A stretch of 64,000 nt of DNA, taken from NCBI RefSeq assembly GCF_000426765.1, contig NZ_KE384567.1, positions 1-64,000 on the forward strand. The letters are read 5' to 3'. A program made the position numbers and the translations under genes. The number at the start of each line of letters is the position of its first letter. Position 1 is the stretch's first letter. The notes below the pieces were generated by a model. It was given only the letters and a program-made list of their open reading frames with translations, ran no database searches and was not told the origin of the DNA. Shown here piece by piece: positions 37,419-46,080 of this stretch. Source of the stretch: Vibrio litoralis DSM 17657. Its GTDB lineage: Bacteria > Pseudomonadota > Gammaproteobacteria > Enterobacterales > Vibrionaceae.

Positions 37419-37744
37419 TTCCCGATCCGTCGAGAAATCATTTGATGCTCAAAAGACTGGCTTCGGCTGGTCTTTTTTATGTTCTGACCTTTCTGTTTAA
37501 TAATTTGGTGTGGTTATACACAGAAAATAAAAAATATTTTATTCACAGCTCTTTCCCTTATAGATTAGTAGTTTTCATTATTTCATTTCAGTTCTTTGAT
37601 GTTATTCACAGGATCTTTACACGTTTTACTACCATTATTACTATCTAAGGCCCATAGACACCTTGGAGGTAATAATTAACGCCATTCATGGCTTTGTGTT
37701 TAAGGGCATTAGGTATTTTTTATTTGATACCAATGAGGTGCTAT
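37419..37744. other. Intergenic region sodB to SDR gene
   Basis: 326 bases holding the sodB terminator near the start and otherwise AT-rich sequence. A 68-codon hydrophobic frame (37442-37648) reads through the terminator and has no ribosome site, so I do not call it. Confidence 0.5.
37449..37477 (+). terminator. Terminator of sodB
   Basis: AAGACTGGC and GCTGGTCTT form a 9-bp stem (two G-U pairs) around a TTCG tetraloop, followed by a T-run. Confidence 0.88.
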
Positions 37745-38407
37745 ATGAACATACAAAACTCCGTCGTGGTAATCACATCAGCAGGCTCTCATTTAGGTCA
37801 AAATTTAGCTCAACACTTTCTTTCTCTAAATGCTAACGTCATTCTCGTTGATAACAACGAAGCATCGCTAAATCAAGCTTTACATCATTGTCAGCCGTAC
37901 TCTTCCAATGTATTCCAATATCTTCTCGATGATGAAAGTTTTGAAAGTGTCCAACCTTTGTTTTCTTCTATCAACCAACAGTTTGACAAAGGTATTGATG
38001 TCTTAATTAACCTATACCCTAGCCTACCATCCCCTTCTCTTATCAAGGATGAACAGATCGACAGATACAGCCGTCAATATTCAAAACTGGCAACGACTAT
38101 GCTTTGCTTTAGTAAATTGGCCGCCAGACAAATGCTGCATAATCAGAAACGTGGTGTGATTGTTAACCTATCAAGTCAAGAGCAAGACAGCATTTCTCAA
38201 CCCTCTTCTTTAATCTCCGAGTTTACTCAGAATTGGGCTAAAGAATTAATGCCCTTTAATATTCGGGTGGGAGGGATATTACCAAGCCGCGCTGAGCGAC
38301 ACACTAAACATCGTGGCTGGGCAAAGAGCCATGATGAGCTGATCAGAAACACTGAGTACATTGTGGAAAACGAGTATTTTAATGGTCGTATTTTAGATTC
38401 ATATTAA
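37745..38407 (+). CDS. Divergent short-chain dehydrogenase-like protein
   Basis: A 220-residue Rossmann protein of the SDR superfamily. The nucleotide-binding start VVVITSAGSHLGQNLA resembles TGxxxGxG, VLINLYP replaces the usual NNAG, VIVNLSSQ carries the Ser position, and FNIRVGGILPS matches the RVNxIxPG region. The catalytic Tyr-x-x-x-Lys expected about 13 residues after the Ser is absent (the stretch reads DSISQPSSLISEF). It may therefore be non-enzymatic or a binding protein. ATG 37745 has GAGGTG upstream. It follows sodB, but a terminator separates them. Confidence 0.7.
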   Translation: MNIQNSVVVITSAGSHLGQNLAQHFLSLNANVILVDNNEASLNQALHHCQPYSSNVFQYLLDDESFESVQPLFSSINQQFDKGIDVLINLYPSLPSPSLIKDEQIDRYSRQYSKLATTMLCFSKLAARQMLHNQKRGVIVNLSSQEQDSISQPSSLISEFTQNWAKELMPFNIRVGGILPSRAERHTKHRGWAKSHDELIRNTEYIVENEYFNGRILDSY

Positions 38408-38465
38408 TCGAAGTAGAACGCTCAATTTAGTCGTCTGTCATTCAAAAACTTCAAAACCAAAACGT

Positions 38466-38498
38466 AAAAAAGCCCTGCTTACATCATAAGCAGGGCTT
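38466..38498. terminator. Bidirectional terminator SDR/adhE
   Basis: AAGCCCTGCTTA/TAAGCAGGGCTT forms a perfect 12-bp stem with a CATCA loop, with A-tract on the left serving as T-run for adhE on the minus strand. Confidence 0.85.
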
Positions 38499-38517
38499 CC
38501 ATTATTTCAGGCTAAGA

Positions 38518-41187
38518 TTATTTTTTCTTAGCTGCTTTTTTTACTGGCTCTTCAGTTTTTTTAATCACTGTTGTGCCTTCGAACGTTTCACCTTCGATGT
38601 ATGCTTTACCATAGTAAGCCGCTTTCAGTACTTCTTTAAGCTCAGAAATTAGAGGGTAACGTGGGTTAGCACCAGTACATTGGTCATCAAACGCATCTAC
38701 CGCTAAGTCATCTAGTTTCGCAAGGAAATCAGCTTCGTTAACACCAGCCGCTTGGATAGACATTGGGATATCCAAGTCTTTCTTCACTTCATCCAACCAA
38801 GTTAATAGACGCTCAATTTTCTGTGCAGTGCGGTCACCTTCTTGGCTTAGGCCTAGGTGGTCAGCAACTTCAGCATAACGACGACGTGCTTGTGGACGGT
38901 CATATTGAGAGAATGCAGTTTGTTTAGTTGGGTTATCGTTAGCGTTGAAACGGATAACGTTAGAGATCATTAATGCGTTAGCAAGACCGTGTGGGATGTG
39001 GAACTCTGCACCAATTTTGTGTGCAATGGAATGACATACACCTAGGAATGCGTTCGCAAATGACATACCAGCGATAGTGGCTGCGTTATGTACTTTCTCA
39101 CGAGCGATTGGGTCAGCTGCGCCATTTTGGTAGCTAGATGGTAGGTACTCTTTAAGCATCTTAAGAGCTTGTAGAGCGTGGCCATCTGAGTACTCGTTAG
39201 CAAGAACTGAAACGTAAGCTTCTAGTGCGTGAGTAATGGCATCGTAACCACCAAATGCCGTTAGAGACTTAGGCATGTTCATAACAAGGTTCGCATCAAC
39301 GATAGCCATGTTAGGAGTTAGCTCGTAATCCGCTAATGGGTATTTCGCGCCAGTACGATCATCGGTTACAACTGCGAATGGTGTCACTTCAGAACCGGTA
39401 CCAGACGTTGTAGTTACACATACTAGTTCAGCTTTTGCGCCCATTTTAGGGAACTTGTAGATACGTTTACGGATATCCATGAAGCGCATTGATAGTTCTT
39501 CAAAGTGCGTTTCTGGGTGCTCGTACATAACCCACATAATTTTCGCTGCATCCATTGGTGAACCACCGCCTAGAGCAATGATTACATCTGGTTGGTAGCT
39601 TTGCATTTGTGCTGCACCTTTTTCAACAACAGATAGCGTTGGATCCGCTTCTACGTCGAAGAAAGTTTGAACTTCCATACCTTGAGCTTTAAGTAGGCTC
39701 ACGATTTCATCTGCATAACCGTTGTTGAAAAGGAAACGGTCAGTTACTAGGAATGCACGTTTTTTGCCTTCTAGGTCAGTCAATGCAACAGGTAGGCTGC
39801 CACGACGGAAGTAGATTGATTTTGGAAGTTTATGCCACAACATATTCTCAGCTCGCTTAGCAACCGTTTTCTTGTTGATTAAGTGTTTAGGACCTACGTT
39901 TTCAGAGATAGAGTTACCACCCCATGAACCACAACCTAGCGTTAGCGAAGGTGCAACGTTGAAGTTGTACAAGTCACCGATACCACCGTGAGTGGTTGGG
40001 ATATTGATAAGAATACGCGCTGTTTTTAGTTTATCGCCGAAGTATTTGATACGGTCTGCGTTCGTGTCTTGGTTTGTGTAAAGACCAGAGGTGTGACCGA
40101 TACCACCGATTTCAACCATAGTTACTGCTTGTTCAACCGCGTTTTCAAAAGAAGACGCACGGAACATACCTAGAGTAGGAGATAGTTTCTCATGAGCGAA
40201 CTCGTCGTCATGGCTTACAACGCCACCTTCACCGATTAATACTTTAGTATCGCTAGGAACTTTAACACCCGCTAACTCAGCAATTTTAACCGCAGGTTGA
40301 CCTACGATATCAGCGTTTAGGTTGCCGTTGATTAACAGAACTTTACGTACTTTATCTGCTTCTGCTTTTGATAAAACGTAACCTTTGTGAGAAGCAAAAC
40401 GCTCTTTCACTTCTTCGTACACTTCATCCATCACGATTACTGCTTGCTCTGAAGCACAAACTACACCGTTATCGAATGTTTTAGACATAAGAACAGAAGC
40501 AACTGCACGCTTGATGTCAGCCGTTTCATCGATAACAACAGGAACGTTACCTGCACCTACACCGATAGCTGGCTTACCAGAAGAGTATGCAGCTTTAACC
40601 ATGCCAGGGCCACCAGTTGCAAGGATAAGGTTGATACCGTCATGCTTCATCAGTGCGTTAGATAATTCAACTGAAGGTTGGTCAATCCAACCGATGATGT
40701 CTTTAGGAGCACCCGCAGCAACAGCAGCATCTAGTACTAATTTTGCCGCATCGTTGGTTGAGTTTTTCGCACGAGGGTGTGGAGAGAAGATAATACCGTT
40801 ACGAGTTTTCAAAGAAATAAGAGATTTGAAAATCGCAGTTGAAGTTGGGTTAGTGGTTGGAACGATACCACAGATGATACCAACTGGTTCAGCGATAGTG
40901 ATTGTGTCAGTGCCTTCTTCAAGGATGCCACAGGTCTTTTCATCGCGGTATTTGTTGTAGATAAACTCTGAAGCGAAGTGGTTTTTGATAACCTTGTCTT
41001 CAATGATACCCATGCCAGATTCCGCTACCGCTTGTTGTGCTAGAGGAATACGTGCTTGGTTAGCTGCTAAAGATGCTGCGCGGAAAATTTTATCTACTTG
41101 TTCTTGAGAAAAAGTAGCAAATTCCTTTTGTGCCGCTTGAACGCGTGCGACAAGAGCATCTAGTTCAGCTAAGTTAGTTACAGGCAT
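38518..41187 (-). CDS. adhE: Bifunctional acetaldehyde-CoA/alcohol dehydrogenase AdhE
   Basis: An 889-residue fermentative fusion enzyme reducing acetyl-CoA to ethanol and re-oxidising NADH. Residues 1 to about 440 form the CoA-acylating aldehyde dehydrogenase (VGIICGIVPTTNPTSTAIFK, catalytic Cys in FDNGVVCASEQ). Residues from about 450 form the iron-dependent alcohol dehydrogenase (GGGSPMDAAKIMW, ITHALEAYVS, GVCHSIAHKIGAEFHIPHG). It ends in a Lys-rich tail. It forms spirosomes in E. coli. It is divergent from the ychE-like gene as in E. coli; an FNR-like box lies upstream. Confidence 0.97.
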   Translation of the reverse strand: MPVTNLAELDALVARVQAAQKEFATFSQEQVDKIFRAASLAANQARIPLAQQAVAESGMGIIEDKVIKNHFASEFIYNKYRDEKTCGILEEGTDTITIAEPVGIICGIVPTTNPTSTAIFKSLISLKTRNGIIFSPHPRAKNSTNDAAKLVLDAAVAAGAPKDIIGWIDQPSVELSNALMKHDGINLILATGGPGMVKAAYSSGKPAIGVGAGNVPVVIDETADIKRAVASVLMSKTFDNGVVCASEQAVIVMDEVYEEVKERFASHKGYVLSKAEADKVRKVLLINGNLNADIVGQPAVKIAELAGVKVPSDTKVLIGEGGVVSHDDEFAHEKLSPTLGMFRASSFENAVEQAVTMVEIGGIGHTSGLYTNQDTNADRIKYFGDKLKTARILINIPTTHGGIGDLYNFNVAPSLTLGCGSWGGNSISENVGPKHLINKKTVAKRAENMLWHKLPKSIYFRRGSLPVALTDLEGKKRAFLVTDRFLFNNGYADEIVSLLKAQGMEVQTFFDVEADPTLSVVEKGAAQMQSYQPDVIIALGGGSPMDAAKIMWVMYEHPETHFEELSMRFMDIRKRIYKFPKMGAKAELVCVTTTSGTGSEVTPFAVVTDDRTGAKYPLADYELTPNMAIVDANLVMNMPKSLTAFGGYDAITHALEAYVSVLANEYSDGHALQALKMLKEYLPSSYQNGAADPIAREKVHNAATIAGMSFANAFLGVCHSIAHKIGAEFHIPHGLANALMISNVIRFNANDNPTKQTAFSQYDRPQARRRYAEVADHLGLSQEGDRTAQKIERLLTWLDEVKKDLDIPMSIQAAGVNEADFLAKLDDLAVDAFDDQCTGANPRYPLISELKEVLKAAYYGKAYIEGETFEGTTVIKKTEEPVKKAAKKK

Positions 41188-41740
41188 AATGAATCTCCTA
41201 AGATTTAAAATTAAAAACTATTTAGTAAGACTACTGTTATCACTAATAAAAGTGCTAACCGATGCCGGTCAAATTTGCCTTAGTAAATTGCTTTCAAAAC
41301 TGAGTATATGCTTTCAAATATTAAAAATATTGATGTAGATCAGTTCCTGCAATCTAAATACTACTAAAGCGGTAGTCACTTAAAATCAATAATTACAACA
41401 TACTGTTTTTACATATGTTTTATTTATTTTGATTGGTAAAAAATATTCAACCAACCATTTAAAACCTACGAATAAAGCGCACTTTTTGTAAGTTTATTAC
41501 TGTAATTTACAAACAAGCTAAAGACGCGAACTCTGTGCTACAACGAGTATACGCAATCTAAGAGCAAACGTAATACTTTAGTGTTATTTTTTACAATATT
41601 AATGTTTTTATATAGTTAACCAACAATTAGCCTAGTTCAAACCTCTTAAACTGCCACTTTTCCCCTCGCTTAATTTACTCTCGAAAGATCAACGTCCTCT
41701 AGGTATACTTCCTCATCTATTTACTATCTGAGATAACATT
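41188..41740. other. Divergent regulatory region adhE / marC-family gene
   Basis: A 553-base AT-rich region with no credible gene. It holds an FNR-like box about 145 bases upstream of adhE, listed separately, and the promoters of both flanking genes. I see no repeat in it. Confidence 0.5.
41330..41343 (-). promoter_or_regulatory. FNR-like box upstream of adhE
   Basis: TTGATGTAGATCAG matches TTGAT-N4-ATCAA at nine of ten defined positions and is near-palindromic. It lies about 143-156 bases before the adhE ATG, compatible with activation of an adhE promoter with a long leader under anaerobic conditions. Confidence 0.5.
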
Positions 41741-42382
41741 ATGGCTAGCATTGAATTTGCCATCTATTTACAATTTTTTCTTGGGCTCGTCGCCGCCGTC
41801 AACCCGATTGGCATCATGCCGGTATTTGTTTCACTGACAGGCCATATGTCGCCAGAAGAGAAAAGCAAAACAGCAAAAACTGCTAATATCGCCGTGGGTG
41901 TCATCTTGGTTGTTTCTCTGCTTTGTGGGCAACTTTTACTTGATATGTTCACCATTTCACTTGATTCATTTCGCATAGCCGGTGGCCTACTACTGATGAG
42001 TATCGCTTTTTCCATGATGAGCGGTAAACTTGGTGAAGATAAACAAAATAAGCAAGAGCGCACAGAATCTATAAGCCGTGAACAAATTGGAGTCGTTCCT
42101 CTAGCTATGCCTCTTATGGCCGGCCCTGGTGCGATCAGTTCAACCATTGTCTACGGTTCTCGCTACCCCACTCTGATTGAAACCGTGGGAATTATTGCGA
42201 CCATTGCCACTTTCTGCTTTTGTTCATGGTTATTATTTCGCTCAGCGCCACTCATTGTTCGATTTTTAGGGCAAACTGGGATTAACGTTATCACTCGTAT
42301 TATGGGATTAATATTAGCGGCGTTAGGTGTCGAATTTATTGCAAATGGCGTACGAAACCTCTTCCCAGGTTTAATGGGATAG
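41741..42382 (+). CDS. ychE: MarC-family inner-membrane protein YchE
   Basis: A 213-residue protein with six hydrophobic segments of the MarC/UPF0056 family. Typical motifs are FLGLVAAVNPIGIMPVFVSLT near the start, FRIAGGLLLMSIAFSMM, and VPLAMPLMAGPGAISSTIV. Function is not established for this family; the old link of MarC to multiple antibiotic resistance has not held up. Its position divergent from adhE is the same as E. coli ychE, which supports the name. Confidence 0.85.
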   Translation: MASIEFAIYLQFFLGLVAAVNPIGIMPVFVSLTGHMSPEEKSKTAKTANIAVGVILVVSLLCGQLLLDMFTISLDSFRIAGGLLLMSIAFSMMSGKLGEDKQNKQERTESISREQIGVVPLAMPLMAGPGAISSTIVYGSRYPTLIETVGIIATIATFCFCSWLLFRSAPLIVRFLGQTGINVITRIMGLILAALGVEFIANGVRNLFPGLMG

Positions 42383-42401
42383 GAAATAAAGGAATCTATT
42401 T

Positions 42402-43259
42402 ATGAGCGAAGAGACGTTTAAGCATAAGCTTTATGTCATCATTTTTGGCACGCATACTCCGGCAGGACGCCGTTTTGATATATTACTGATCGTGGCAATC
42501 TTGAGCTCACTGGCAGTCTTGATATTAGACTCCGTTCCTATCTTGGCCGCAGAATGGCAACAAGAATTCGATATTCTGGAATATTTTTTTACTGGCCTAT
42601 TTACCATTGAGTATCTATTACGTTTATATTGTTCACCAAAGCCCAAAGCTTATGCTAAGAGCTTTTATGGCATCATAGATTTACTCGCGATACTTCCAAC
42701 TTACCTCGCTTTCTTTTTCCCATCAGCAAGCTTCATCGGAATTATTCGCCTATTACGTGTCATGCGGATCTTCCGAATACTCAAACTGGTACGTTTTTTA
42801 CAAGACTCCAACCTACTCGTTCGCACGCTGGCAATGTCGCAACGTAAAATCCTGATTTTTTTCAGCGCTGTTGCTATTCTTGTGACGATTTTTGGCGCGT
42901 TAATGTATGTTATCGAAGGGCCTGAAAATGGCTTTACTAGCATTCCTCGTGGGATTTACTGGGCAATTATAACCATTACGACGGTAGGCTATGGCGACGT
43001 GGTTCCGAAGACGCCGCTAGGGCAAGGTGTCGCGGCGCTGACAATGCTACTCGGTTATTCAATTTTAGCGGTTCCCACCGGGATCATTACCGCCGAACTC
43101 AATCAAGAAATGAAAGCCCACCGCACTCTAGTATTATGTCCAAACTGCGCAAAAGGTGGCCATGAAACCGACGCGCTTTTCTGTAAACATTGCGGTAGTG
43201 AATTAGCCGAACCAGATAAACGTGTCGTGCCGGTTCCTAAACCAGATGAACAGGCTTAA
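42402..43259 (+). CDS. Voltage-gated K+ channel with C-terminal zinc ribbon
   Basis: An inner-membrane ion channel of 285 residues. S1-S4 lie at about residues 25-135, with an arginine-bearing voltage sensor RLLRVMRIFRILKLVRFLQ at 116-134. The pore carries the K+ selectivity filter TTVGYGD (193-199), and S6 is LLGYSILAVPTGIITAE. After S6 a cytosolic tail holds CPNCAKGGHETDALFCKHCGSEL, a zinc-ribbon-like Cys4 cluster. It starts 19 bases after ychE, so the two are probably co-transcribed. Physiological role is unknown. Confidence 0.85.
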   Translation: MSEETFKHKLYVIIFGTHTPAGRRFDILLIVAILSSLAVLILDSVPILAAEWQQEFDILEYFFTGLFTIEYLLRLYCSPKPKAYAKSFYGIIDLLAILPTYLAFFFPSASFIGIIRLLRVMRIFRILKLVRFLQDSNLLVRTLAMSQRKILIFFSAVAILVTIFGALMYVIEGPENGFTSIPRGIYWAIITITTVGYGDVVPKTPLGQGVAALTMLLGYSILAVPTGIITAELNQEMKAHRTLVLCPNCAKGGHETDALFCKHCGSELAEPDKRVVPVPKPDEQA

Positions 43260-43300
43260 TAGTATGTAATCATTTGATAATTCTATATTTTCACCCGTAA

Positions 43301-43333
43301 AAAAGTCCGCATTAAAAAATAATGCGGACTTTT
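43301..43333. terminator. Bidirectional terminator K+ channel/asd
   Basis: AAAAGTCCGCATTA/TAATGCGGACTTTT is a perfect 14-bp stem with an A-rich loop between convergent genes. Confidence 0.88.
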
Positions 43334-43369
43334 CAGTATTAGCCGAGAGCTATTATAAATCGAATAACA

Positions 43370-44485
43370 TTAGCGGTTTTGTAAAATGATTCGTAAAGTA
43401 CGACGTAGCGGCTCTGCTGCCCCCCACAATAGCTGATCACCAACGGTAAACGCATTCAGGAAAGTGTCGCCCATTGCCATTTTACGTAAGCGCCCAACCG
43501 GTACAGAAAGCGTACCTGTCACTTTAGCTGGAGAAAGCTCTTGAGTTGTAATATCACGCTCATTCGGGATCACTTTCACCCAATCATTATGCGTTGCAAG
43601 GATATCTTCAATCTCATCCATTGGCACATCTTGCTTCAATTTGATAGTCAAAGCTTGTGAGTGACAGCGCATTGCACCGATTCGTACACAAGTTCCATCA
43701 ATTGGCACAGAATTAGAACCATCAAGGCCTAGGATCTTATTCGTTTCAACGGTGGCTTTCCATTCTTCTTTACTCTGACCATTTTCACGCTTCACATCAA
43801 TCCAAGGAATTAATGAACCCGCTAAAGGTGAGCCAAATTCATTAGTTGGGTAGTCACTTGAGCGAATCGTTTCTGCTACTTTGCGGTCAATATCTAGAAT
43901 TGAACTTGCAGGATCGGCCATTTCAGCGCTAACTGATTGATTAATTACACCCATTTGGGCAATTAATTCGCGCATATTTTTCGCGCCAGCACCAGAAGCA
44001 GCCTGATAAGTCATCGCGCTCATCCATTCAATCATGCCTTTTTCATATAGACCACCAAGGCCCATCAGCATAAGGCTAACCGTACAATTACCACCCACAA
44101 ATGTATTGGTGCCAGAATGAATACCTTGTTGAATTTGGTTCAGGTTAACTGGGTCTAGGGCAATGATGGCATCATCTTTCATACGCAATGTTGAAGCCGC
44201 ATCAATCCAGTAGCCTTTCCAGCCTGCTTGACGAAGTGCTGGGTAAACTTTTTCCGTATATGAACCACCCTGACAAGTAATAATCGCATCAAGCTGCTTT
44301 AAGCTTTCAAGATCGAAGGCATCTTGTAGCATGCCAGCATCTTTACCTAGGTTGGGAGCGGGAATGCCCACTTGTGAAGTGCTGTAAAATACTGGTTCAA
44401 TAAGGTCGAAGTCCTTCTCTTCCACCATGCGTTGCATCAGTACAGAACCAACCATGCCACGCCATCCGACTAAACCTACTCTCAT
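43370..44485 (-). CDS. asd: Aspartate-semialdehyde dehydrogenase
   Basis: A 371-residue NADPH enzyme making aspartate semialdehyde for lysine, diaminopimelate, threonine and methionine. It starts with the nucleotide-binding [18 protein letters not shown], has the catalytic Cys134 in [12 protein letters not shown], and [16 protein letters not shown] with the active-site His. Length and motifs match the E. coli type. No riboswitch was recognised in the 165-base upstream gap, which instead contains a decayed end of the TIR repeat family. Confidence 0.96.
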   Translation of the reverse strand: MRVGLVGWRGMVGSVLMQRMVEEKDFDLIEPVFYSTSQVGIPAPNLGKDAGMLQDAFDLESLKQLDAIITCQGGSYTEKVYPALRQAGWKGYWIDAASTLRMKDDAIIALDPVNLNQIQQGIHSGTNTFVGGNCTVSLMLMGLGGLYEKGMIEWMSAMTYQAASGAGAKNMRELIAQMGVINQSVSAEMADPASSILDIDRKVAETIRSSDYPTNEFGSPLAGSLIPWIDVKRENGQSKEEWKATVETNKILGLDGSNSVPIDGTCVRIGAMRCHSQALTIKLKQDVPMDEIEDILATHNDWVKVIPNERDITTQELSPAKVTGTLSVPVGRLRKMAMGDTFLNAFTVGDQLLWGAAEPLRRTLRIILQNR

Positions 44486-44601
44486 TCTTTCATCCTCTCC
44501 ATGAATTAAAATTATAAACAGGCGGTCAAACCGACCACCAATCTTTATTCTTTCTTTACTATCTCATTGCTGCCGTCAATCTTCAAATCCGATTTAGAAT
44601 T

Positions 44602-44624
44602 TATACCCAAGTGACTTAGGTATA
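44602..44624. repeat. Solitary end of the TIR repeat family
   Basis: TATACCCAAGTGACTT matches the end of the 35761-36027 element and is followed at once by AGGTATA, giving a short palindrome. It looks like a collapsed element or footprint between asd and yejK. Confidence 0.6.
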
Positions 44625-44650
44625 TTCAAAGACAATGGATAGGCTAACGC

Positions 44651-45652
44651 TTATGAATGACGCGTTAGTTGGTCTTTCAAATTTGGCGGGATCCCTTTGA
44701 TAGTCAACGTATCGGTTTCCGGATCATAAAAAACACGCTCACCCAATAACATGCTATCAAAGTTAATCGACAAGCCGCCGCCAGCTCCTACGTACTTGGC
44801 AAGCTTACGGATGGTTGAGCGATCAACAGGAAAACTTTCTTCTAATTCATAACCTTGTTTTTGGGTAAACTCAGCAAAATTGTCATGGTGCCCTGCACCA
44901 CTTAACTCACCCGATAATTCCTGAATGGTAACTTCATCGCCAGACTTTAACTGTTCGTTACAAAAATCATGCACCTGTTTGCGGCATGCAACGGTTTCTT
45001 CTTTATTAAGTTGCGCATCGACACAATAATCATCGACCGCTTGCATTAATACTTGGTTTTGTTTTTTAGTATCTAAACCGACTTCTGCTTGTAAGAAATC
45101 TAAGAAGAAATCTGCCACTTTACGACCAACACGACCTTTGATGTAGCTTAAATAGCGGTTAGAGTCTGGATCGGTTTCATAACGAGACAAATCAATGCGA
45201 ACCGCAATATCCATTTTATTAATATCGAGATAATCGGTCCCGCTGATGTCCAACGCATCATTGACTTTCAAGCTTTGGTTAGATGGGAGTAAAGCGATGA
45301 AAAGGTAATCTGTCGCTAACGATTGATATTCAGCTAAAACCAGTACGCCTTCTTCTGCAAAAGGATATTTAGATAACTCTGATTTTAATCGTTCAGCCGA
45401 TTGTTGCGAAAAATCATAAAAATTTAATTCACCTTGACGCAACTGTTTCATCCAAGATTGAAATTCACTTTCTTCTTTGTAAACACCAAAGCCCTTTCCT
45501 GCTTTAGCACTGAAAGTACGGTGTAACTCTGCAACCAATTGCTCCGTCACTTCATCACTAGGCAGTGTAGAGTCACGCAAGCTAACAACTAGCTCATCTT
45601 GGCTATTTTTGGTCAATTTATGCAGTATAACGTTGGAAATATCTAAGCTCAT
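44651..45652 (-). CDS. yejK: Nucleoid-associated protein YejK (NdpA)
   Basis: A 333-residue NdpA/YejK family protein that associates with the nucleoid in E. coli. Recognisable features are the start MSLDISNVILHKL, the YLSYIKGRVGRKVADFFLDFL segment and the C-terminal LAKYVGAGGGLSINFDSMLLG. Biochemical role is unclear. It is divergent from yejL, as in enterics. Confidence 0.93.
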   Translation of the reverse strand: MSLDISNVILHKLTKNSQDELVVSLRDSTLPSDEVTEQLVAELHRTFSAKAGKGFGVYKEESEFQSWMKQLRQGELNFYDFSQQSAERLKSELSKYPFAEEGVLVLAEYQSLATDYLFIALLPSNQSLKVNDALDISGTDYLDINKMDIAVRIDLSRYETDPDSNRYLSYIKGRVGRKVADFFLDFLQAEVGLDTKKQNQVLMQAVDDYCVDAQLNKEETVACRKQVHDFCNEQLKSGDEVTIQELSGELSGAGHHDNFAEFTQKQGYELEESFPVDRSTIRKLAKYVGAGGGLSINFDSMLLGERVFYDPETDTLTIKGIPPNLKDQLTRHS

Positions 45653-45823
45653 GGTAAATTAGTTTCAGTTGATGTTTCAGTTGTGAGGAAGACTAGGTTA
45701 TCATAAGCCGCTTTATATACCCAACTGGCTTAAAAATTCTCTGAAACAATATGTTAATTAATAATAACACAGAGCAATTGAGCACTATCATTAACTGAAT
45801 CTAGGAAGTTATTTAAAAACGTT

Positions 45824-46039
45824 ATGCCTATTAACTCTAAGTACAGCGACCAAAAAATTGAACAAATTCTGGCAGAAATTGCTGCCGTATTAAAAAAGCA
45901 TGATGCGAATCCTGATCTAAGCCTAATGATTGCTGGTAATATGGTGACTAACATATTGAACTCAAATGTGCCAAAATCTCAACGTAAACTCATTGCAGAT
46001 AAATTTTCTCAAGCCCTTTTATCATCAATTGATGACTAA
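45824..46039 (+). CDS. yejL: YejL family protein (DUF1414)
   Basis: A 71-residue soluble protein with the YejL-type start [19 protein letters not shown] and [17 protein letters not shown]. Function is unknown. It lies 41 bases before yejM and in the order yejK-yejL-yejM conserved across gammaproteobacteria. It overlaps a spurious opposite-strand frame. Confidence 0.9.
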   Translation: MPINSKYSDQKIEQILAEIAAVLKKHDANPDLSLMIAGNMVTNILNSNVPKSQRKLIADKFSQALLSSIDD

Positions 46040-46080
46040 AATGCATTCTTAAACCAAATTGAGTTAGAACGATATTTTAA

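Noticed and set aside
37442..37648. 68-codon hydrophobic frame after sodB
   Set aside because: It reads through the sodB terminator, lacks a ribosome site and has no family resemblance.
40511..40960. 149-codon frame opposite adhE
   Set aside because: It is antisense to the well-conserved aldehyde dehydrogenase half of AdhE and shows no domain.
44486..44650. Lysine riboswitch upstream of asd
   Set aside because: The gap is only 165 bases and contains no recognisable lysine-riboswitch elements; it holds a repeat end instead.
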